Source: JBEKIK01 sp963838495
GTDB lineage: Bacteria > Planctomycetota > Planctomycetia > Pirellulales > Thermoguttaceae
DNA: 64,000 nucleotides
Reading direction: 5' to 3'
Assembly (NCBI GenBank): GCA_963838495.1
Contig: CAWIRC010000001.1
Span: 2,480,001 to 2,544,000, forward strand
Shown: piece after piece, positions 41,130 to 49,784 of the stretch
Position numbering within the stretch: the first letter of the stretch is position 1
Layout of the letters: every line of letters begins with the position of its first letter
The notes under the pieces: model-generated
The model's input: the letters and a program-made list of their open reading frames with translations, nothing else
Database searches by the model: none
Told to the model about the DNA's origin: nothing
Made by a program: the position numbers and the translations under genes

Positions 41130-42570
41130 TTATTTTTTATCGCCGTCAGCCCGCGATTTTACCGCCATTTGTTCGGCTTTGAAACCGGATCCAAGCAATC
41201 CCAGAACGTAAATCTCGCACGGCGTCCGGCCCAATCCCCACGGACCGGCTCGGTGTTCCAATATCGGCAGAGTTTTTATCAGATCGTCGTAGCGGCGCCT
41301 TTCTTCGGGCGGCGTTTTTCGATCGAAATAGAGCACGACGCATTCCGCGCCGTGTTTTTTACAGCCATCCAGCATGATTTGCAGGTCGCCGGGAAACTCC
41401 TGCCACGTCCAGCCTTCGCGCCGGGCATAATGGATGATGTGCTGAGGAGTGAACGGACCCACTACCAATCGGCCGTGCTCGGAACAATGCCTCGTTGCGC
41501 TTTGGGCCGCGATCATAAAGCCCATGTCTTGCTTGAACCGGCCGTCGCTTATAAGGGGCGAGTGAACAATCGCGGCCAAAACCAAAATGCCGACGCCAAG
41601 CGGAATTTGCAGGCGTCCCAAGCGGTTTTCCTCGGCCGGGCGGCGAAACAAAAAACACCAGCCCAAGGCCGCCCAGCCGGCCGCGCCGCTAAAAAGTAAA
41701 AAGGGGTCAGAACTATTTTTTCTGGGGAAAGCCTGGAATGAATGAAAAAGAGTTCTGACCCCTTTTTCCAACTCTTCCACAAGAACCGGTCGGCCAGGCG
41801 GGTCCAAAACCTGCCCTCCAGTAAAACACCCGGCTGCTGGAAAACAAAATACACGCTGTTCTGGGCCGGGTTCGGCATGCGGAAAAATATGAGCAGCATC
41901 CAAGCCGCCAATGGAACGATCATTATGGCCGCCGGCAGGCAGAGTTTTACCAGCCCTTTTGCCCCGCGCCGCGCCAGGCCATCTCGGCCATGGGCAAAAG
42001 CACGAAGAGACCAAAATACTTGAAGGCCACGGCCGCCAGCCCGGCAAAACCGCAGGCCATCATCCATGCCAGGCTGTTTTCGTCCAAGGCCCGGCGAAAG
42101 CAATCGGCCGCCGCCAACATGAGGCCCAACATGCAGGTGTCGGGCACCACCGCCCGACCGTAATATAACAGCAACGGGCAAAAGGCGAATATCACGCCGG
42201 CCGCCAGCCCAAAAACGTAGCCGTACTCCCGGCGCATCAGTCCGGCCAGCGCCGCAATGCCCAAAAACGAGCCAGCCGCGCTTAAGACCCTGCCGAACCA
42301 GTCCTGCTCGCCGAAAATTCTGTATCCCACCGCTACCAAGCCATGATACAGCGGAATCTCTTCGGTATGCGGCATGCGCAGGCCATCGGGCGAAAGGCAA
42401 AAGTCGTACGAAGCGTTCAACAAGTGAAACGGCGGGCCGGCCATATCGCGCGACAAGTTCGCCATGGCGATCTGCTTGTCCCAAAATCCATCGATCAACG
42501 GGGCGTCGATTCGATACAGCCTCAACAAGGCGCTGCACACAATAAGACTTCCCACCGCCCAGGCAAACAT
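41130..42570 (-). CDS. GT39/ArnT-like glycosyltransferase, multipass (two frameshifts, repeat insertion)
   Basis: About 480 residues with many membrane helices. The first loop holds ALLRLYRIDAPLIDGFWDKQ, with the aspartates typical of GT-C enzymes that move sugars from lipid carriers. Helices continue through GYVFGLAAGVIFAFCPLLLY. The frame changes near 41,960 and near 41,690. A 70-bp inverted-repeat element at 41,698-41,767 is read through in the region between the last helices and the soluble tail (LGRLQIPLGVGILVLA, then a PWGLGRTPCEIYVLG end). Because of the breaks, function in this strain is uncertain unless they are sequence errors. Confidence 0.65.
41698..41767. repeat. REP-like inverted repeat inside the glycosyltransferase gene
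   Basis: The arms AAAAGGGGTCAGAACT (41,698 on) and AGTTCTGACCCCTTTT (ending 41,767) enclose a 38-bp loop. The arms read as ordinary codons on the minus strand. Elements with GGGGTCAG arms are often linked to Y1-type REP transposases; none is in this window. Confidence 0.8.
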
Positions 42571-42904
42571 CCGCTTTTACCTGAGATTATTGGCGCCAAT
42601 ATCCATTAAGGACATCCTTGTATATGAATAGGCAAATGGCTAAAGCTCAATTCAACGGCATATCTTGTTTAACACTAAAAGTTTGCCAAGGAAAGATCAA
42701 AATAATTGAAAATGCGTAAAAGGGGAAAACAAATCGGATAGAAACGATCGCAATACGCCGCCATCAATCTAATAACCGATGCTATTATTAGACCCGGCTT
42801 TTTGAAAAAGGGACCGGCCCCGGCATGTTCGGCAAAATTCCGCAAAAAAACGGGCGAAACGGCTGCCCCTTTTTCAATCAAGCTCTTTTCCCGCATATTT
42901 CCAA
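42571..42904. other. Divergent intergenic region, glycosyltransferase and kinase
   Basis: AT-rich, no gene, no repeat and no convincing promoter seen. Confidence 0.5.
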
Positions 42905-43873
42905 ATGACTCAGACCCTGCAAACGCCGCTTTCGGTACCGCTTTCAATCCCTGCCGTGGAAACGTCAAAATTTCCCTGTCGGGTAAGACAGTGGGAGTTG
43001 GTAAACCTTGCGGCCCAAGGTGGGTTGGCCAAAATCTTCCGTGCCCGGCCGGCCGGTTCGCCGCCCAACCAACCGGCCTTATATGCCTTGAAAATGCTCC
43101 TGCCCGACTGGCAAAACGATCCCCAGGCGGTTCGCTTGCTCCAGCGCGAAGCCCTGGTCGGCCAGAGCGTTTCGCATCCGCATCTGGTGCCCATCCTGTC
43201 GGCGAATATCCAGCAACCGCCGCGGTTTGTGGTAATGCCTTGGCTCGAAGGAAAAACGCTTCAGCAGCGCCTTGACGCCGGAGGGCCTTCTGGAGACCGT
43301 CCCAATTTTTGCAGAAATGATGGGACAGTCCCCTTTAAATTCGATCTGCCACAGGCCCTGTGGATCGCTCGGCAAACGGCCGAGGCACTTGAGGCGCTGC
43401 ACAAAGCCGGCTGGATGCACGGCGACGTGAAGCCCAGCAACATCATGCTCTCGCCCGATGGTCACGCGACGCTTTTGGATCTTGGCTTTGCCCGGCGCAC
43501 GGACGAGGCCGGCTCGGCGGTCGATCGCTGCGTGCTGGGCACGTTCCATTACATCGCGCCTGAATTTCTCACCTCCGCCATCAGGGCTGACGTGCGCTCC
43601 GACATCTACAGCCTGGGCGCGGTCCTGTTTCGCATCCTCGCCGGCCGCCTGCCGTTTGAAGGCGCGGACCTGGCCGAGTTAGCCACTAAGCACAAGCAAT
43701 CGCTCCCGCCCGAGCTCCGCCGCGTGGCCCCGCACCTTCCCGCCGACGTCGCCCGCCTGGTCCACCGCATGCTCTCCAAAGACCCCATGCGCCGCCCGCA
43801 GACCCCGCGGGAATTAATCGAAAACCTCGCCCGGCTGGAGATCGAAACATTCTCCGAGCGCGGAGGATGGTAA
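42905..43873 (+). CDS. Serine/threonine protein kinase
   Basis: A 322-residue soluble Hanks-type kinase, mostly a bare catalytic domain. The glycine loop is AAQGGLAKIFRA, the ATP lysine is in YALKMLLPDW, the catalytic loop is HGDVKPSNIML (HGD in place of HRD), the metal site is LLDLGFARR (DLG in place of DFG), and the activation end is GTFHYIAPEFL. No membrane helix or sensor domain is seen. A palindromic repeat adds about 14 residues (SGDRPNFCRNDGTVPF) after the hinge region. The nuclease-like gene lies about 125 bp downstream on the same strand. Confidence 0.9.
   Translation: MTQTLQTPLSVPLSIPAVETSKFPCRVRQWELVNLAAQGGLAKIFRARPAGSPPNQPALYALKMLLPDWQNDPQAVRLLQREALVGQSVSHPHLVPILSANIQQPPRFVVMPWLEGKTLQQRLDAGGPSGDRPNFCRNDGTVPFKFDLPQALWIARQTAEALEALHKAGWMHGDVKPSNIMLSPDGHATLLDLGFARRTDEAGSAVDRCVLGTFHYIAPEFLTSAIRADVRSDIYSLGAVLFRILAGRLPFEGADLAELATKHKQSLPPELRRVAPHLPADVARLVHRMLSKDPMRRPQTPRELIENLARLEIETFSERGGW
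43295..43336. repeat. REP-like palindrome inside the kinase gene
   Basis: GACCGTCCCA (43,295-43,304) and TGGGACAGTC (43,321-43,330) flank a 16-bp loop and are followed by CCCTTT. It is in frame with the kinase. Confidence 0.82.
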
Positions 43874-43999
43874 AATGCAAATTGTAAATATGCGTGGTCA
43901 TTCAATAAAGTGCAGTGTATAATCGACGTTAATACACTGCTGGATAAGCCAGCATTTGGTACCGGGCATCGAGCGGCGATCCTGGAGGCGAGTATCATC

Positions 44000-45250
44000 A
44001 TGTGGTACGAGGGCTTAAACATGAAACCATTTCGCGAAGGCGACGTTCACGCAACATTCAGCAATATCGTTAATAAGGCCTGCCAGGAAATCGACGCACT
44101 CGACAGCCAGTATGTCCTGAATGCTTCGCCAACTGAACTGGAAAATCACTTCATCGAGAAAACCATCATCAACCCTTTGATTTTACATGTTGACCAGCAA
44201 CACATTGAGTCGCAAAAAACTATCCAACTCGATGTTAGCCACGACTTCCGCCGTTCTGTGTTTCCGGGAGAACGTGCCTTTGTTCCGGGCACCCAAGTCG
44301 CTATTGCCATTCCCTACGAAGGAGAGCAGAACCTCTGGCATATTCGTCCATCCACTTATTCCCTCAGCGGCTACCCGGAACTCGATGTGTATGATGACAG
44401 AGTTGTCCTGCACTTCTCATTTCCCGACGATTCACCCGACGACCAGCAGCGACTCAAGGGAAGGATCGAGCAAGAAATCAAATTCTTGGCCGAAACTGTC
44501 GCCAATCAATATCAGGACGTTGAGCAGAACAACCGTACTGCTCCCGATCATATCCGGGCGAGGCTCAAAACCAAGCGGGAAAAGGCTCTTGCAGCAGCAA
44601 ATGCCGTTTCGGCGCTGGGCATCCCAATTAAACATCTCGACCAGCCCCTCACCTACACCATCCCAACGAAACGCCGACCGTCTCCTGTGCTCCGTCCACC
44701 TGTCACCATCCAAAAGTACAGTCCCGAACCGGCTCTCAGTGAAGAAGACTACCAGCATATCCTGGGCGTCCTTCGTGGTATGTCCCTTGTCATTGAGCGG
44801 AATCCAGCCTCATTCGCCAAACTCGAAGAGGAGGCAATCCGCGACCACTTTTTAATTCAACTCAATGGTCATTATGAAGGATGCGCAACCGGCGAAACGT
44901 TCAACGGCATTGGCAAGACCGATATCCTGATCCGCGTTGCCGACCGCAACGTTTTCATCGGCGAATGCAAGTTCTGGCACGGCCAGAAGTTGTTCTTGGA
45001 AGCCCTCGACCAACTTTTCGGATACCTCACGTGGCGGGATTGCAAATGTGCCCTGCTAATCTTCAACCGTAAACAGGACTCATCAGGTATTATCGCCAAG
45101 ATGCACGAAGCCATAACTGCCAGGCCCGAGCATCGTCGCACTGTTATGCACTCTGACAGTAGCGAGTCGCGATACATTTTTGTCAAGCAAAGTGATCCCG
45201 GCCGCGAGATAATGGTCACCACAATGTTATTCGACGTACCCGCACCATAA
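44000..45250 (+). CDS. PD-(D/E)XK nuclease-like protein
   Basis: About 416 residues. The C-terminal ~140 residues show a PD-(D/E)XK pattern: an acidic residue in RDHFLIQLNGHYEG, TFNGIGKTDILIRV with the central aspartate, and the VFIGECKFW strand with the E-x-K pair, then a helix with LFGYL. The N-terminal ~270 residues form an alpha/beta region I do not recognise. The start at 44,000 has GGAGG 11 bases before it; ATG at 44,021 is an alternative. This is probably a restriction-like or repair nuclease, and its place beside a kinase hints at a defence role, which is inference. Confidence 0.6.
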   Translation: MWYEGLNMKPFREGDVHATFSNIVNKACQEIDALDSQYVLNASPTELENHFIEKTIINPLILHVDQQHIESQKTIQLDVSHDFRRSVFPGERAFVPGTQVAIAIPYEGEQNLWHIRPSTYSLSGYPELDVYDDRVVLHFSFPDDSPDDQQRLKGRIEQEIKFLAETVANQYQDVEQNNRTAPDHIRARLKTKREKALAAANAVSALGIPIKHLDQPLTYTIPTKRRPSPVLRPPVTIQKYSPEPALSEEDYQHILGVLRGMSLVIERNPASFAKLEEEAIRDHFLIQLNGHYEGCATGETFNGIGKTDILIRVADRNVFIGECKFWHGQKLFLEALDQLFGYLTWRDCKCALLIFNRKQDSSGIIAKMHEAITARPEHRRTVMHSDSSESRYIFVKQSDPGREIMVTTMLFDVPAP

Positions 45251-45275
45251 GTCTGGCTATGGATGTCTCACAGCG

Positions 45276-45384
45276 TGTAGCCTAGGTTCTTGAATATGGG
45301 CGGTTTTTATCGCAAGAGGTTTGGTGAAAATATTTCAAAAACTCCTGCTACTTTGCCGCATCGGTTCAAGAATTGGTACTACCC
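45276..45384. repeat. Dispersed repeat family H, copy 2
   Basis: It runs from GTAGCCTAGGTTCTTGAA to CAAGAATTGGTACTACC and includes CGCAAGAGGTTTGG. It matches the element at 3074-3190 in order and length. Confidence 0.6.
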
Positions 45385-45388
45385 GATG

Positions 45389-45416
45389 TACCCTGAACCC
45401 CGAACCCTGAACCCTA
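45389..45416. repeat. Heptanucleotide repeat, GAACCCT type
   Basis: Units CTGAACC, CCGAACC, CTGAACC and CTAAA, just past the glcF stop codon. Confidence 0.8.
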
Positions 45417-45419
45417 AAA

Positions 45420-46784
45420 TCATGGTTGTTCGCCGCGGTAGCTCAGGTCTAGGAGTTCCATGGTATGGAGGATTTTTAGGGGGCGATGATTGCCGGCCAG
45501 TTCGCGCTGGATTTGCAGCAGGCAGCCGGAGTTGGCGGCAAGAACGATCGAGGCGCCGGTGGCGAGGATGTTTTCAAGTTTGCGGCGGGCGAGGCGGTCG
45601 GACATGTCGGGGTGATCGAGGTTATACGCACCGGCCGAGCCGCAGCAGATGTCCGACTCGGGCAGGTCGCGCAACTCGAGGCCGGGAATTTTCGCCAAAA
45701 TCCGACGCGGCGCGGCGGTGATGCCTTGGGCGTGGGCAAGATGGCAGGCGTCGTGATACGTGGCCGTTGCCGGGATGCGGCCGGAGGGCGGGACTAGGCC
45801 CAGGTCGTCCAAGAGTTCGTGCACGTCTTTCACCTTGGCGGCGAATTTTTCGCGGTGCGGCTGCAAGCCGTCCTGCCAATGCCGCCCGTACTCTTTGAGC
45901 ATCGCCCCGCAGCCGGCGTGATTGACCACGATCGCGTCGTAGCGGTCGAGTTGGAAGGCCACCAGATTGGCATCGGCCATTTGCCGGGCCCCCAGCGAGT
46001 CGCCGGCCTGGAAGTGGATCGCCCCGCAGCAGCCTTGCCCGGGCGGAATGAAAATATCGCAGCCGTTTTGCTGCAAGACCCTGAGCGTGGCCCAATGCAC
46101 CTGGCGGAACACGGCATCGGCCACGCAGCCGGTGAAAAAGGCCACCCTGGCCCGTTTCCGACCTATGGCCGGGAGAAATCCTGGCAGCTTAGGACCTTGC
46201 CGAACCGGCGGAGGAACGAGCGAGAGCATTCGCCCCAACCGGCCGGGCACGATGCGGAGCAGTCCCATTCGTTTGGCAAGATCGAATAAGCCCGCATGTT
46301 GCAGAAAGCGGAGGGGCACAAGCGCGCGGCGCATGCGGTCGGAATAAGGAACTAGGCGGAAAAGGACGATTTCGCGGAACCAGTCGCGAAAAATCACGTG
46401 AAAAAAGGGCGGGCGGACTTTTTTGCGTTCCTGCTCTATCACCGCGCGCAATGGCTCGATGAGCCGGCCGTATTCGACGCCGGAGGGACAAACGGTCTCG
46501 CAACCCTGGCAGTCGAGACATGCGTCGAGGTGGCGGAGCATGCGCTCGGTCAACTCACATTGCCCCTCGGCCGCCATGCGCATAATCTGGATCCGACCGC
46601 GCGGGCCGTCGTTTTCATCGCCTAGCTCGATAAAGGTCGGACAACTGGAGATGCACAGCCCGCAATGTGTGCAGCGGCGTAAAAGCTCGCGATCGACAAG
46701 GGCGGTTTCCAAGCCGCCGGTCTGGGCGAAATTCGGCCAGGCGTTTTCCGGGTGATTCGAGTTGTCGGAGGATTTTTTATTCAC
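45420..46784 (-). CDS. glcF: Glycolate oxidase iron-sulfur subunit-like protein
   Basis: A 454-residue protein that passes electrons from the flavin subunits. Two N-terminal [4Fe-4S] motifs are CTHCGLCISSCPTF and CLDCQGCETVCPSG. Two CCG domains follow, with CCGAIHFQAG, NHAGCGAML and the closing DICCGSAGAYN. The length is normal. It overlaps the upstream glcE by eight bases. Gene order glcD-glcE-glcF on one strand supports a glycolate or D-lactate dehydrogenase at the membrane; the exact 2-hydroxy acid cannot be told from sequence. Confidence 0.88.
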   Translation of the reverse strand: MNKKSSDNSNHPENAWPNFAQTGGLETALVDRELLRRCTHCGLCISSCPTFIELGDENDGPRGRIQIMRMAAEGQCELTERMLRHLDACLDCQGCETVCPSGVEYGRLIEPLRAVIEQERKKVRPPFFHVIFRDWFREIVLFRLVPYSDRMRRALVPLRFLQHAGLFDLAKRMGLLRIVPGRLGRMLSLVPPPVRQGPKLPGFLPAIGRKRARVAFFTGCVADAVFRQVHWATLRVLQQNGCDIFIPPGQGCCGAIHFQAGDSLGARQMADANLVAFQLDRYDAIVVNHAGCGAMLKEYGRHWQDGLQPHREKFAAKVKDVHELLDDLGLVPPSGRIPATATYHDACHLAHAQGITAAPRRILAKIPGLELRDLPESDICCGSAGAYNLDHPDMSDRLARRKLENILATGASIVLAANSGCLLQIQRELAGNHRPLKILHTMELLDLSYRGEQP

Positions 46785-48027
46785 GGTTGTCGAATATATA
46801 GCGGCCGGGATTTAGGATGCCAGCCGGGTCGAAACGGTCTTTAAGCGATTGCATCACGGCGAACGCGTCGCCCTTGGGGCCCCAAACGTCATGACACGTC
46901 AGGCCGCTAAGGTTTGGATTTTTCAATACCGTCAATTTGCCGCCGGCGCGTTGGACCGACGGCTGCAGTCGATTTCGCAGGAAAGATGCAAAAGGCGACT
47001 GCAAAAACGATGCCTTTATAATACCCGTGCCGGCATGGGCCTGGATCGTGCAATCCGGATCGAGCAAGAGCAATGCGGCGATCATCCTTGTCACGCCGCC
47101 GGGACGCACGGCGATTTGCACCTGGGCGGGAAAATCGGCCAGCCAATCCCAAAGCGATTTTGCCCGGGCATCCGCGACGGTCATGGGCGAGGCGATGCCG
47201 GCCGACTGCCATTTGTCGCGCATTGCATCGAGCATCCATTGCACCGTGGCATCCGGGCCTTCAAAGCCGACGATCAACCTTGCCGCCGCGGTTTTGGGCA
47301 TGGTTACGATCGCGGGATTATCCCGCCGGCCGGATCCAAGCAAAAGTTCAATGGCCGCCGGGGAGACGGGCGATTGAATAAGCTCGGCGATCAGTTTCTC
47401 GGCGGTTTCGAGGTCCGGCAAGTCGCAGGCCGCCAGGGCCGAGGTTTCCGGCACGGGGCGGACCATGAGCGTCAGTTGCGTGACGATGCCCAGCGTGCCA
47501 AGCGAGCCGATCATCAAGCGGCCGATGTTGTAGCCGGCGGCGTTTTTCAGCACTCGCCCGCCGCCGGAAAAGATAGTGCCTTGGCCGTCCACTGCGGTAA
47601 ATCCCAATACATAGTCGCGCAAAGTGCCGCAAGCAAACTGGCGCGGGCCGGAGGGATTTATCGCGGCCAGGCCGCCGATGGTGGAGCGGTCGGGCCGTGC
47701 AACGTCGATCGGCAGACACTGGCGGCGCTTGATAAGGATTTTGGAGAGTTCGGCCATGGTCATGCCGGCTTCGATGGTGATTGTCATGTCGCCGGGCTGA
47801 TAATCCACGAGCCGGTCGAGTTTTTCCAAGGACAATCCTAAGCCCGGCTGGGTCGGCTCCGCGCCGTAATCCAGGCCCGTGCCGCCGCCGATTGGATACA
47901 CCGCTGTTTTTTCGCCGTATGCCGCCCGTACTGTCTCGGACACGTCGGCCTGGTTGGTCGGTGCAAGGGTTTTGATCAGGGGCAACGGAAATTCATGAGT
48001 CATGGGATATACAATTTGTTGCAACAT
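46777..48027 (-). CDS. glcE: Glycolate oxidase FAD-binding subunit-like protein
   Basis: A 416-residue flavoprotein of the FAD-linked oxidase (PCMH) class, the shorter of the two flavin subunits. It shows VYPIGGGTGLDYGA, LVDYQPGDMTITIEAGMTMA, the segment ARPDRSTIGGLAAINPSGP and GRVLKNAAGYNIGRLMIGSL. An alternative start (MTHEFPLPL) lies eight codons in. A perfect family A palindrome sits just upstream, between this gene and glcD. It overlaps glcF by eight bases, so the two are coupled. Confidence 0.87.
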   Translation of the reverse strand: MLQQIVYPMTHEFPLPLIKTLAPTNQADVSETVRAAYGEKTAVYPIGGGTGLDYGAEPTQPGLGLSLEKLDRLVDYQPGDMTITIEAGMTMAELSKILIKRRQCLPIDVARPDRSTIGGLAAINPSGPRQFACGTLRDYVLGFTAVDGQGTIFSGGGRVLKNAAGYNIGRLMIGSLGTLGIVTQLTLMVRPVPETSALAACDLPDLETAEKLIAELIQSPVSPAAIELLLGSGRRDNPAIVTMPKTAAARLIVGFEGPDATVQWMLDAMRDKWQSAGIASPMTVADARAKSLWDWLADFPAQVQIAVRPGGVTRMIAALLLLDPDCTIQAHAGTGIIKASFLQSPFASFLRNRLQPSVQRAGGKLTVLKNPNLSGLTCHDVWGPKGDAFAVMQSLKDRFDPAGILNPGRYIFDNRE

Positions 48028-48033
48028 TTATCA

Positions 48034-48070
48034 CCCGTTGGGGCGACAGTTTAACTGTCGCCCCAACGGG
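48034..48070. repeat. Palindrome family A, copy 5 (perfect, intergenic)
   Basis: A perfect 37-bp palindrome (CCCGTTGGGGCGACAGTT, A, and the complement) between glcD and glcE. The most regular copy in the window. Confidence 0.92.
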
Positions 48071-48077
48071 AAATGGA

Positions 48078-49484
48078 TCACATTGATTCAGGGTTCAGGG
48101 TTCGGGGTTTAGAATTCAACAATTTGCCGGGATTAAACAGGCCATAAGGATCGAAGGAATAACGCACTCGCTTAAGCGCCTCAAGATCGGCGGCTTGGAA
48201 TTGCCGGGGCATGAGATCGACTTTCCTTGCGCCGACGCCGTGCTCGCCGGTTGCGCTGCCGCCCAAGGCGATGCACTCATCGAGCAATTCGCGGCTTGCG
48301 GCCAAGGCCCGGGCTATGTCGGCCGGATCACGCTCGTCGTACATGATGATCGGGTGCATGTTTCCATCGCCGGCATGGGCGACACTGAATATCCGCACTT
48401 GATTTTTTTCAGCGATCTCGGCGATTTTTTGCAGCATTTGCGGCAAGCCGGTCCGCGGCACAACACAGTCTTCGATTATATAACTAGGGCTGATCCGGCC
48501 GGCGGCGGGAATCGTCGATTTACGGCACTTCCACAACTCTTCCCGTTCTTCGGCCGACAATGCCTGCCGCAGCTCTTTCGCGCCATTTTTCCTAAGCAGC
48601 GAAACGACTTTTTCCTGTTGCCCATCGAGTCCCGCCTCCGGGCCGTCGATTTCGATCAACAGCATGGCCGCGGCGTGAGGAGGAATGTTGGTCCCAAAAG
48701 ATCCATTCGCGGCTGACAACAGACCTTGATCCATAAGTTCCATAGCCGAAGGAATAATGCCAGCGCCGAGAATTTGCGTGACGGAATTTACGGCATCATT
48801 GATGGAATCGAATATCGCCTGCGTGGTGCGATAGTTTCGCGGAACAGGCGTCAGACGCAGCCAGACCTTGGTAACGACGGCCAGCGTGCCTTCGCTTCCC
48901 ACAATGAGGCCGATAAGGTCGAGACTTGCCGGGTCGGAAACAGGACCGAGTTGGACGATCGAGCCGTCGGCCAGGACCGCCTCCAAGCCAAGCACGTGAT
49001 TGACGGTTACGCCGCATTTGAGCGTGCCTGCGCCGCTGGCGTTCGTGGCCACGTTACCGCCGATGCAACTGGCGCCTTGCGTGGACGGTTCGGCCGCGAA
49101 GCAATAACCAGTGCCGGCCAGCGCCTTGGCAAGCTGCGAATTGGAGACTCCGGCCTCGACCACGGCCCAGCGGTCGCGGAGATTCACCTCCAGCACGCGG
49201 CTGATGCGCGTGAGCATGAGCACCACGCTGCGCCCGGCGGGCAAACATCCGCCGGACAGACCGGTGCCTGCCCCGCGCGGCGCGATCGTTACGCCATGCC
49301 GATTGCAGATTTTTACCACGGCGGCGACTTGCCCGGCGGATTGCGGAAATGCCGCGGCCTCGGGCGGATTGCGGCTTAGCGTGAAGGCATCGCAGTCGTA
49401 GACCGCCAGTTCCGAAGGCGCGAAGATCACATTCTCGCCGCCAAGCGCATCTCGAAGGTCTTTGACTAGCGGAGACTGGTGCAT
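48078..49484 (-). CDS. glcD: Glycolate oxidase subunit GlcD-like FAD dehydrogenase
   Basis: A flavoprotein of about 468 residues that oxidises a 2-hydroxy acid. It shows the PCMH-fold motifs TIAPRGAGTGLSGGCLP, AEPSTQGASCIGGNVATNAS and GLIVGSEGTLAVVTK, and the C-terminal FAD-oxidase region with HAGDGNMHP and GEHGVGARK. MHQSPLVKDL is taken as the start since the frame upstream is unlike the family. The last codons after FNPGKLL come from a GAACCCT-type heptad array (NSKPRTLNPES), so the natural C-terminus was replaced by repeat-derived sequence. GlcD-like proteins also pair with EtfAB in lactate dehydrogenases. Confidence 0.9.
   Translation of the reverse strand: MHQSPLVKDLRDALGGENVIFAPSELAVYDCDAFTLSRNPPEAAAFPQSAGQVAAVVKICNRHGVTIAPRGAGTGLSGGCLPAGRSVVLMLTRISRVLEVNLRDRWAVVEAGVSNSQLAKALAGTGYCFAAEPSTQGASCIGGNVATNASGAGTLKCGVTVNHVLGLEAVLADGSIVQLGPVSDPASLDLIGLIVGSEGTLAVVTKVWLRLTPVPRNYRTTQAIFDSINDAVNSVTQILGAGIIPSAMELMDQGLLSAANGSFGTNIPPHAAAMLLIEIDGPEAGLDGQQEKVVSLLRKNGAKELRQALSAEEREELWKCRKSTIPAAGRISPSYIIEDCVVPRTGLPQMLQKIAEIAEKNQVRIFSVAHAGDGNMHPIIMYDERDPADIARALAASRELLDECIALGGSATGEHGVGARKVDLMPRQFQAADLEALKRVRYSFDPYGLFNPGKLLNSKPRTLNPESM
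48085..48116. repeat. Heptanucleotide repeat at the 3' end of glcD
   Basis: Units of AGGGTTC (ATTCAGGGTTCAGGGTTCGG and on) cover the last dozen codons of glcD. Confidence 0.85.
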
Positions 49485-49697
49485 GATCGACGCGGGAATA
49501 TCGTTGGTGCCGGGAAATATCAATAAAACGCAGTATGCGCACCGCATGTCGTTTTGCGCGGCGAAAAAATGCCCTACTAAAATTCTACCTTATGGCTGAT
49601 TCGTGCAAAATTGTCGAAAAAAAAGACGGCACACGGGGTGTGCCCGCTACACTAAACGGAGCGTGCCTGCTACTTTAAAATTTGGAATGCAGAAAAC

Positions 49698-49725
49698 ACC
49701 GGGAGCAATCCCCCGGGCTAAAACT
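49698..49725. repeat. Repeat family I copy, intergenic
   Basis: CACCGGGAGCAATCCCCCGG followed by GCTAAAAC. It lies between glcD and the regulator in a 240-bp gap that otherwise shows nothing. Confidence 0.5.
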
Positions 49726-49784
49726 TTTAATACAAGATCTTATTATACTACATTCAACAGCCCGTAGCATTAGGCTTTAAATCG

